This document shows positions 1 to 4,856 of a stretch of DNA of 8,715 nucleotides, piece by piece. Positions within the stretch are counted from its first letter, which is position 1. Each line of letters opens with the position of its first letter. The stretch spans positions 1 through 8,715 of the forward strand of contig CANCXY010000139.1 in the NCBI GenBank assembly GCA_947381875.1, read 5' to 3'. The translations under genes and the position numbers were made by a program. Origin of the DNA: an uncultured Clostridia bacterium (GTDB lineage Bacteria; Bacillota; Clostridia; Oscillospirales; Ruminococcaceae). Below the pieces are notes generated by a model, which saw nothing but the letters and a program-made list of their open reading frames with translations, did not search any database and was not told where the DNA came from.

Positions 1-6
1 CTGGCA

Positions 7-32
7 GGATTCCAAAGGGCGGCGCCCTTTGG
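7..32. repeat. Palindromic repeat, copy 1 (GGATT plus 9-bp hairpin)
   Basis: GGATT is followed by a perfect hairpin: CCAAAGGGC (12-20), loop GGC, GCCCTTTGG (24-32). The same GGATTCCAAAGG start recurs at 2796 and 2841. The bases just before it (CTGGC at 1-5) match the end of the CCAGCG-GGA-CGCTGG hairpin that precedes the copy at 2841, so this may be the right part of a longer compound repeat cut by the window edge. No T-run follows, so it does not look like a standard intrinsic terminator. Function unknown. Confidence 0.75.
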
Positions 33-54
33 GGCATTTTCGCGAACAAGCCTC

Positions 55-83
55 TTGCAATTTGAGACGCTGTGTGGTATGAT
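55..83 (+). promoter_or_regulatory. Sigma-A promoter of secG
   Basis: The -35 box is TTGCAA (55-60) and the -10 box TATGAT (78-83), with a 17-nt spacer. This is a near-consensus vegetative promoter. Transcription would start near position 90, giving a short leader of about 35 nt before the secG start codon. Confidence 0.8.
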
Positions 84-125
84 AGCCTTGTATCGAAGGC
101 ATTCGGACGAAGGAGGTTTTTCCCA

Positions 126-374
126 ATGGGCGTTTTTGAGATCATCGGCGGCGTGCTGCTGATGCTGTGCAGCATCGCAATCATTGCGATGGTGCTGATG
201 CAGGAATCGCAGGGCAGCGGGCTTTCCGGTGCAATCGCAGGCGGCGATATGATGGGGCGCGAAGGCCGTTCGCGTTCCATGAACAGTATGATGGCGAAGT
301 ATACGAAGTATGCGGCCATCGTGTTCTTTGTGCTTGCCGTCTTAGTTGGCGTCATCAGCATTTATGTAAAGTGA
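126..374 (+). CDS. secG: Preprotein translocase subunit SecG
   Basis: 82-residue membrane subunit of the SecYEG channel; it assists SecA-driven export of unfolded proteins across the cytoplasmic membrane. Two hydrophobic helices are visible (about residues 4-26 and 61-80). Between them lies the family's conserved loop: LMQESQGSGLSGAIAGG, then a basic stretch and KYTKYAA. Length is normal for the family. I chose the ATG at 126 because AGGAGG lies a few bases upstream (111-116) and the SecG homology starts there; the upstream in-frame ATG at 72 lies inside the promoter. It has its own promoter and a strong terminator, so it can be transcribed as a single gene. secG next to rnr is a common Firmicutes arrangement. 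Confidence 0.95.
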   Translation: MGVFEIIGGVLLMLCSIAIIAMVLMQESQGSGLSGAIAGGDMMGREGRSRSMNSMMAKYTKYAAIVFFVLAVLVGVISIYVK

Positions 375-385
375 CCGCATGAAAA

Positions 386-414
386 CCCGCCCCCCGCAGG
401 GCGGGCTTTTTTTT
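386..414 (+). terminator. Rho-independent terminator after secG
   Basis: CCCGCCC (386-392) pairs perfectly with GGGCGGG (399-405) around a 6-nt loop, followed by C and eight T residues (407-414). It lies 12 nt after the secG stop. It separates secG from rnr, so rnr needs either its own promoter or read-through. Confidence 0.9.
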
Positions 415-450
415 GGAGAAGTAAGGGAGATACTATAAAAACGGGAGCGG

Positions 451-470
451 CCAAAGCGGAGCGCTTTTGG
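451..470. repeat. Decayed copy of the CCAAAGGC-GGA-GCCTTTGG hairpin in the rnr leader
   Basis: CCAAAGC, loop GGA, then GC and GCTTTTGG. This matches the perfect palindromes at 2801-2819 and 2846-2864, with small changes and extra bases in the right arm. It is immediately followed by a second hairpin at 471-501. Seen directly; membership of the same family is inferred from the shared CCAAAG...GGAGC...TTTGG layout. Confidence 0.5.
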
Positions 471-521
471 GTGTTTCCCCGGCTGAAGGGCGGGGAAACA
501 CACGGAAATATCTTTGCCGCC
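471..521 (+). repeat. Leader hairpin and dispersed repeat, copy A
   Basis: GTGTTTCCCC (471-480) pairs perfectly with GGGGAAACAC (492-501). The right arm and following bases (490-520) align with 8499-8530 at 26 of 31 positions plus one single-base gap, by hand count. Both copies also carry GTGTTTCC at the left edge (471-478 and 8472-8479). It lies in the untranslated leader of rnr, 60 to 110 nt before the start codon. No T-run follows, so it is not an evident terminator. Function unknown. Confidence 0.6.
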
Positions 522-579
522 TGGGCACTCCCGAAAAACAGAAGTCCGCGAAACCGCGCGGGCACGGGGAGAGAATATT

Positions 580-2766
580 ATGGGGATACGGGCGAAAATT
601 GAAAAAGAACTGGCGAAAAAGCCGCGCAGCCTGAAAGAACTGAAAGCGAAACTGGGCAATGACAAAAAAGTGGCCCACGCTGTAGAAGAACTGGAGCGGC
701 GCGGCAAGCTCATAGAGAGCGGCGGCATGTACGCCCTGCCGGACGCAAAAAGCAAAGCTGGGAGCGGGGCCGGGAAAAGCGCCGCGAAGGCCGGGGCCCG
801 CAGCGAGCCGCTGCCGTGCGTACTGGTGAAGCTGACGGCGAAATTCGGCTTTGCGCGCCCGGCGGAGGGCAGCGATATCTTTATCCCCGCCAAGGCGCTG
901 GCCGGGGCGTTGCCGGGGGATGGCATTTTGGTGGCGACGCACCCGTCCGACCGCGTGCCTGATAAGCCGGAGGGCGAAGTGGTGCGCATCACAAGGCCGC
1001 GCACCAGTTTTACGGGCGTGATCGTGCAGGTGGACGGGCGTTTGGCGCTTGCGCCGGACGCGTGCCCGGCGTGCCCGATCTTCATAAAAAAAAGCGCTGA
1101 CGGCGGCGCGCAGGAGGGCGAGAAAGCCGCTGTGGAGATCATTGAGCGCGGCGACAGCTATGAGGCGCACCGCGCGGGCGTCGCCATGCGGTTCGGCAGC
1201 GCGCAGGAGTCGAAACAGTGCATCAAGGCCATGCTGTACAGCGCCGGGGTGACGAAGCATTTCCCCGCCAAGGTGAAGGCCGAGGCGAAAAAATGGGAGG
1301 GGGCCGAGGTCTCCGCCAGGGACTGCGAGGGCCGCACGGATTTCCGCGCCCTGCCCGTTTTCACCATCGATGGGGCCGATACCAAAGATATCGACGACGC
1401 TGTCTCCATTGAAAAACTGCCGGACGGCTGGCGGCTGGGCGTGCATATCGCGGCGGTGAGCGAGTATGTGCGGGCGGGGTCGGCGCTGGACGCGGAGGCG
1501 ATGGCGCGCGGCACGTCCGTCTATTACGCCGACAGCGTGGTGCCAATGCTGCCCAAAGCGCTTTCCAACGGGATATGCAGCCTCAACGAGGGGGCCGACA
1601 GGCTGACGTTCTCCTGCCTGCTGACACTGGGCAAAGATGCCTGTGTGCGGGACGCGAAGTTCGTGCGCGGGGTCATCCGCTCCCGCGTGAAGGGCGTGTA
1701 TGACGAGATCAACGCGCTGTGGGACGGCACGGCGGATACGGCGGTGTGCGAGAAATACGCGGCGGTGCGGGAACCGCTCAATGAGATGCACGCGGTATAT
1801 GAAAAGCTGCGGGCCTTGCGCACGGGGCGCGGCGCGCTGGATATCGAGAGCGGCGAGGCGAAGCTGTCGTTCGACGAGGCGGGGCGCTGTGTGGCGGTGG
1901 CGCGGCGCGCACGCGGGGACGCGGAGCGCATGATCGAGGAATTTATGCTGCTGGCGAACACAGCGGCGGCGGCGCTGGCGAAGAAACAGGGGATCCCGTT
2001 CGTGTACCGCGTGCATGAGAAGCCCGACCTGGAGCGCGTGGAAATGCTGAGGGAATCGCTGGGTGCGTTGGGGGTCAGCTATCGTTTCGCGGGGGATATC
2101 CCCACGGCAAAGGAATTGGCGCGGCTGCTGGACGCGACGCGCGGCACACCGCTGGCGCGCGCGGTGCATGAGAACGTGCTGCGGAGTATGGCGAAGGCGA
2201 AGTATTCACCCGTGCCGGAGGGCCATTTCGGGCTGGCGCTGGCGGATTACGCGCACTTTACCTCGCCCATTCGGCGGTACCCGGACCTGTCGATCCACCG
2301 TATCCTCTCCGACGTGTGCGCGGGGGCGGACGGCGAGACGCTGAAAAAGAAGTACACGCAGTTTGTGGCGGAGGCGTCGGTGAAATCGAGCGAGCGCGAG
2401 ATGGCCGCAATGGCGCTGGAACGCGAGGCCGACGCATGCTGTAAGGCGGAGTGGATGCGGCAGTATGTGGGTGTGCCGGGGGATGAGGGCGTGTTCCTTG
2501 GCACGGTGGCCGGTGTGATGCCGTTTGGCATCTATATAGAGTTGGAAAACACGGTAGAGGGCCTTGTGCGCGCCGAAACGCTCTCGCGCCACGCGCTGAC
2601 CCTGATGGAGGGTGTGGCGCTGCGCGATGTGCAGACGGGCCGTGTGTGGCGCTTAGGCGACCGGCTGCGCGTGCGTGCCATCCAGGCCGATGTCTCATGC
2701 GGCCGCATCGAGTTTGAACCCGTGGACGCGGAACCCATAGCGAAAGCGGCACCCATAGCCATATAA
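580..2766 (+). CDS. rnr: Ribonuclease R (3'-5' exoribonuclease, RNB family)
   Basis: 728-residue processive exoribonuclease that degrades structured RNA in mRNA decay and rRNA/tmRNA quality control. Domains in order: N-terminal winged helix (about 1-55), a lysine/alanine/glycine linker (56-78), cold-shock-like domains (about 79-125 and 140-190), the RNB catalytic domain (about 250-570) and a C-terminal S1 domain (about 633-715). The RNB motif DGADTKDIDDA starts at D264; D264, D270, D272 and D273 match the four metal-binding aspartates of the family. HFTSPIRRYPDL (about 558-569) is the second signature. The lysine-rich tail of the E. coli enzyme is missing: the protein ends about 13 residues after the S1 domain. 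The ATG at 580 has GGGGAGAG (567-574) upstream, and the helix homology starts there; an in-frame ATG at 514 lies in repeat-derived leader. smpB, a common neighbour, is absent downstream. Confidence 0.95.
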   Translation: MGIRAKIEKELAKKPRSLKELKAKLGNDKKVAHAVEELERRGKLIESGGMYALPDAKSKAGSGAGKSAAKAGARSEPLPCVLVKLTAKFGFARPAEGSDIFIPAKALAGALPGDGILVATHPSDRVPDKPEGEVVRITRPRTSFTGVIVQVDGRLALAPDACPACPIFIKKSADGGAQEGEKAAVEIIERGDSYEAHRAGVAMRFGSAQESKQCIKAMLYSAGVTKHFPAKVKAEAKKWEGAEVSARDCEGRTDFRALPVFTIDGADTKDIDDAVSIEKLPDGWRLGVHIAAVSEYVRAGSALDAEAMARGTSVYYADSVVPMLPKALSNGICSLNEGADRLTFSCLLTLGKDACVRDAKFVRGVIRSRVKGVYDEINALWDGTADTAVCEKYAAVREPLNEMHAVYEKLRALRTGRGALDIESGEAKLSFDEAGRCVAVARRARGDAERMIEEFMLLANTAAAALAKKQGIPFVYRVHEKPDLERVEMLRESLGALGVSYRFAGDIPTAKELARLLDATRGTPLARAVHENVLRSMAKAKYSPVPEGHFGLALADYAHFTSPIRRYPDLSIHRILSDVCAGADGETLKKKYTQFVAEASVKSSEREMAAMALEREADACCKAEWMRQYVGVPGDEGVFLGTVAGVMPFGIYIELENTVEGLVRAETLSRHALTLMEGVALRDVQTGRVWRLGDRLRVRAIQADVSCGRIEFEPVDAEPIAKAAPIAI

Positions 2767-2795
2767 AAGTTTCGCCGGCCTTTTCCAAAGGCCGC

Positions 2796-2819
2796 GGATT
2801 CCAAAGGCAGAGCCTTTGG
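2796..2819. repeat. Palindromic repeat, copy 2
   Basis: GGATT followed by CCAAAGGC-AGA-GCCTTTGG, an 8-bp perfect hairpin. It shares GGATTCCAAAGG with the copies at 7 and 2841 and lies in the hairpin array behind rnr. Confidence 0.8.
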
Positions 2820-2824
2820 CCGGT

Positions 2825-2864
2825 CCAGCGGGACGCTGGCGGATTCCAAAGGCGGAGCCTTTGG
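2825..2864. repeat. Compound palindromic repeat, copy 3 (two hairpins)
   Basis: CCAGCG-GGA-CGCTGG (2825-2839), linker CGGATT, then CCAAAGGC-GGA-GCCTTTGG (2846-2864). The two hairpins have identical GGA loops. The junction CTGGC(A)GGATTCCAAAGG recurs at window positions 1-18, which suggests that the two-hairpin unit, not the single hairpin, is the repeated module. Confidence 0.75.
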
Positions 2865-2898
2865 GCCGTTTGGGCGCAGCCCAACATTCCATCATCCC

Positions 2899-2923
2899 AA
2901 AGGCGGACGGAAGTCCGCCTTTT
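2899..2923 (+). terminator. Possible terminator-like hairpin at the end of the array
   Basis: AAAGGCGGAC pairs perfectly over 10 bp with GTCCGCCTTT around a GGAA loop (a GNRA-type tetraloop), ending in TTTT. The T-run is short and part of the stem, so termination would be weak. It is the best candidate terminator for rnr that I can see. Confidence 0.4.
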
Positions 2924-2994
2924 GCGGCTCCCGCGAGCGCTGCCGGGGCATATCCGGGGGCCTTGTCCGCATATGCTGTGACGGGGTGAAAAAC

Positions 2995-3261
2995 ATGATC
3001 CTTGTCCAAACAATCGCGGTATTCGCCGCGCTTATCAGTACGGCGGGCGTCGTGCTGGCGGCGCAGAAAGCCAAACGGCCCGTGCGACGCGCCCTGGGCA
3101 GCGCCCTGTGCGGCATTGCCTCGCTGGGGGCCGTCAACCTGATGGCTGGGTATACAGGCGTTGCCATCGCGCTCAACTACGCCACGGCGTTTGTCGCGGT
3201 CGTGCTGGGCGCGCCGGGCGTCGTTACGCTGCTGCTGCTGCGGGTGCTGCTGCTCACATGA
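2995..3261 (+). CDS. BofA-family membrane protein (pro-sigma-K processing inhibitor-like)
   Basis: 88-residue integral membrane protein. In Bacillus, BofA sits in the outer forespore membrane and blocks the intramembrane protease SpoIVFB, delaying sigma-K activation. Hydrophobic stretches lie at about 2-22, 36-58 and 62-86, with a basic KAKRPVRR segment (25-32). The family pattern NLMAGYTGVAIALNYAT followed by LGAPGVV is present. N48, N61 and T64 coincide with residues reported (from memory) as important for inhibition in B. subtilis BofA. I chose the ATG at 2995 because GGGGTGA (2983-2989) sits at good spacing; an alternative GTG start at 2986 lies inside that site. The stop is 18 nt before the Nudix start, suggesting co-transcription. 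Many BofA-like proteins occur in non-sporulating Clostridia, so a role in sporulation is not proven. Confidence 0.8.
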   Translation: MILVQTIAVFAALISTAGVVLAAQKAKRPVRRALGSALCGIASLGAVNLMAGYTGVAIALNYATAFVAVVLGAPGVVTLLLLRVLLLT

Positions 3262-3279
3262 ACCAGAGGAGGAATCGCA

Positions 3280-4035
3280 ATGCTCTCATCCGAACGCAAA
3301 GACCGCATGCGGGCATACCTTGGTAAAACTGTACCCATTCGCGTCAGCCGCCGGCTTATCCAAAACGGCTCGGCGCTGCCCTTTCCCGTCTGCGCCGGAT
3401 TTCTGCCCGGCGTGACGGGCGGGGACGGCGGGAAACAGGGCGTATATCTCCTCGGCGCGGACAGTCCTGCGCAGGTGTATACTGCACAGGTGATTGGCAT
3501 TGTGTACCATGAAAATGGCACGGCAGATAAGCTGATTGCCGCACCGGAGGGCATGTGCTTTCATCAGGCGCAGATTGCCGAGGCTGTCCATTTTCAGGAA
3601 AGGTGCTTCCAGAACCGCGTGGAGGCTGTTTACCACCGCTCGTGCGGCGCGGTCATCTTCCGCAGAAACGGTGGCCAAATAGAATACCTCTGCCTGCGGC
3701 AGATTCCATCCGGCACATACAGCGTCCCTAAAGGGCACATGGAAGCGTTTGAGAGCGAGGAGGAAACGGCAAGGCGGGAAATAAGGGAGGAAACAGGCTT
3801 GTCCCTCCGCTTTGCGCCGGGTTTTCGCGAGGAGATGCACTACGAGCTGTGTGACGACATCCACATTTACAAAACGGTCGTGCTGTTTCTCGCCGAATAC
3901 AGCGGCGCGCCGCTGGCCCTTCGCCCAGGGGAAATATCGGCATATGAGTGGCTGGAATTGCCTCACGCAAAGCAGACGCTGCCCGTCCCCTACAGCGGCG
4001 TACTCGACCGGGCGGAACAGTACCTCAACGCCTGA
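3280..4035 (+). CDS. Nudix hydrolase with N-terminal pyrophosphatase-like domain
   Basis: 251-residue, apparently cytosolic protein. The C-terminal part (about 117-251) is a Nudix hydrolase domain, which cleaves nucleoside diphosphates linked to another moiety. Its Nudix box is perfect: G152, E158, R166-E167, E170-E171, G173 (GX5EX7REUXEETGU). The preceding SVPKGHME resembles the WxxPKGH seen in diadenosine-polyphosphate hydrolases. The N-terminal part (about 8-110: RAYLGKTV..., VYLLGADSPAQVYTAQVIGIV, DKLIAAPEG, HFQERCF) resembles a pyrophosphatase-like domain found in Clostridia. The family's NYGY and DGxxxDAYxLG positions are CAGF (38-41) and DGGKQGVYLLG here, so metal-binding residues seem lost. 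The ATG at 3280 has AGAGGAGG (3265-3272) upstream. Substrate unknown. Confidence 0.85.
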   Translation: MLSSERKDRMRAYLGKTVPIRVSRRLIQNGSALPFPVCAGFLPGVTGGDGGKQGVYLLGADSPAQVYTAQVIGIVYHENGTADKLIAAPEGMCFHQAQIAEAVHFQERCFQNRVEAVYHRSCGAVIFRRNGGQIEYLCLRQIPSGTYSVPKGHMEAFESEEETARREIREETGLSLRFAPGFREEMHYELCDDIHIYKTVVLFLAEYSGAPLALRPGEISAYEWLELPHAKQTLPVPYSGVLDRAEQYLNA

Positions 4036-4105
4036 TCTGCGGTCTTTATAATCTGCCCGAAAAAGTTTTGTTATTTTCTTGACAGACCATGAAATAGGAC
4101 AAACA

Positions 4106-4143
4106 GGGCTGCCGCACAGGGATTTTCCCTCGTGCGGCGGCCC
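4106..4143. terminator. Long stem-loop between convergent genes
   Basis: GGGCTGCCGCAC (4106-4117) pairs with GTGCGGCGGCCC (4132-4143) over 12 bp with one G-T wobble, and the inner AGGGA/TCCCT extends the stem. It lies between the Nudix gene (plus) and the minus-strand operon end at 4201, where a bidirectional terminator is expected. Neither side has a clean T-run (minus side reads TGTTTGTCC), so it could also be a dispersed palindrome. The rest of 4036-4200 shows no gene or promoter. Confidence 0.55.
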
Positions 4144-4200
4144 CGATGTTTGGAACAGCAATATCATAACTGCTTCTTCATCCACGCTCTGATGGTTTTT

Positions 4201-4599
4201 TCACCGCTCGCCGTTTATGATCATAAGCGTCATATTGACAAAGCTCTCCATGTTCTTCTCCGAGCTGCTCAGGACACGTTTTTGGACTTTTTCGATGGGG
4301 GTAAGGATCTTTCCACTGGGGCCGCGGAGGAAGGGGGGCTTGTTGCCATTATCTACCCAGACAAATCCCTTTTCAGTAAGCCCGCAGCGCAGCAGCGTTT
4401 CCCCGATATAGCTCCCGAACACGTCCGCGGTATTCCGTAAAGTATTTGCGCCTTTCTTGCCCATAAACTTAGCAAGATCCTCATGATAGGCATCGAGGAA
4501 AACATCGACGTTCCGGGCGCTTTCTGCTGTATAGTGGTTCCCCGTTAGCTTCTTTGTTTTTCTTCCGCTTCTTTCAAAAGATTTGCAACATCTGTACAT
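4201..4599 (-). CDS. Hypothetical protein, probably the C-terminal half of a frameshifted gene
   Basis: Family not recognised. The supported protein part runs from LTGNHYTAESARN to the end and has the pattern FGSYIGETLLRCG, FVWVDNGNKPPFLRG, TPIEKVQKRV, reminiscent of small domain-of-unknown-function or immunity-like proteins. This is pattern memory only. The only in-frame ATGs are at 4599, which has no ribosome binding site and overlaps the previous gene by 55 bp, and at 4464, deep inside the domain. The first 17 residues of the 4599 version are just the previous gene read in another frame. One extra A in the A5 run (4557-4561 on the plus strand reads TTTTT) would fuse it to the upstream membrane protein. 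I therefore consider it the separated tail of one gene. Confidence 0.55.
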   Translation of the reverse strand: MYRCCKSFERSGRKTKKLTGNHYTAESARNVDVFLDAYHEDLAKFMGKKGANTLRNTADVFGSYIGETLLRCGLTEKGFVWVDNGNKPPFLRGPSGKILTPIEKVQKRVLSSSEKNMESFVNMTLMIINGER

Positions 4600-4823
4600 A
4601 TTTTATGGATACAGAAGGTGACTGCAAATGAAAAAATGCTTATAGATAAAAAGAAGATAAACCACGCATTATATACCGTAAAATAAAAGGTATCGCTTAC
4701 CAACGGTAAAAACCCACCCTTCAATAAAAAGATCAAGGCAATAACGGCAGTAACGATTCCGGCTATCAGGAATATTTTCACCAGTTGACCGCATTCACCA
4801 AAGTAATAATATGCTTTCTTCAT
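4545..4823 (-). CDS. Hypothetical membrane protein, probable N-terminal half of a frameshifted gene
   Basis: 92 residues with two clear membrane helices (about 13-35 and 45-70) and a charged, possibly helical tail, ATDVANLLKEAEEKQRS-like. No family recognised. The ATG at 4823 has GGGAGG seven bases upstream; an in-frame ATG at 4838 lies upstream of that site and is less likely. It starts 33 nt after the GH13 stop on the same strand with no terminator between, so it probably rides on that operon's mRNA. The coding sequence is visibly richer in A/T and uses more AAA, ATA and TAT codons than its GC-rich neighbours, which suggests a later arrival. It ends in an abrupt QRS-stop just after an A5 run; see the following gene half. 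Confidence 0.65.
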   Translation of the reverse strand: MKKAYYYFGECGQLVKIFLIAGIVTAVIALIFLLKGGFLPLVSDTFYFTVYNAWFIFFLSISIFSFAVTFCIHKICTDVANLLKEAEEKQRS

Positions 4824-4856
4824 GATGATACCTCCCAATGATAGTCAGCGCAATTT

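Larger units (their letters stand above)
2773..2923. repeat. Array of consecutive short-loop hairpins
   Basis: The gap between rnr and the next gene (2767-2994) holds no credible gene but is packed with perfect inverted repeats. In order: CGGCCTTT/AAAGGCCG (2776-2783 with 2787-2794, loop TCC); CCAAAGGC/GCCTTTGG (2801-2819, loop AGA); CCAGCG/CGCTGG (2825-2839, loop GGA); CCAAAGGC/GCCTTTGG (2846-2864, loop GGA); TTGGGC/GCCCAA (2870-2884, loop GCA); AAAGGCGGAC/GTCCGCCTTT (2899-2922, loop GGAA). Five have 3-nt loops. None is followed by a clear T-run beyond TTTT at 2920-2923, so termination after rnr is possible only at the last hairpin. It may instead protect the rnr mRNA 3' end or be a REP-like element array; this is inference. 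Confidence 0.85.

Noticed and set aside
433..2169. 578-codon open frame on the minus strand
   Set aside because: Lies wholly opposite rnr, is rich in Arg/His/Pro/Ala as expected from the antisense of GC-rich coding DNA, and matches no family.
2773..2923. Possible CRISPR array
   Set aside because: The units are different palindromes placed side by side, without equal repeats separated by unique spacers of constant length, and no cas gene is near.
2767..2985. smpB or ssrA (tmRNA) behind rnr
   Set aside because: Expected from usual synteny but absent: the stretch is only hairpins and contains neither an SmpB-like frame nor a tRNA-like end.
4079..4101. TTGACA as a plus-strand promoter
   Set aside because: No -10-like box 15-19 nt downstream, and no plus-strand gene follows.
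4132..4440. 102-codon plus-strand frame
   Set aside because: Begins within the GC stem-loop, has no ribosome binding site and runs opposite the conserved-looking minus-strand domain.
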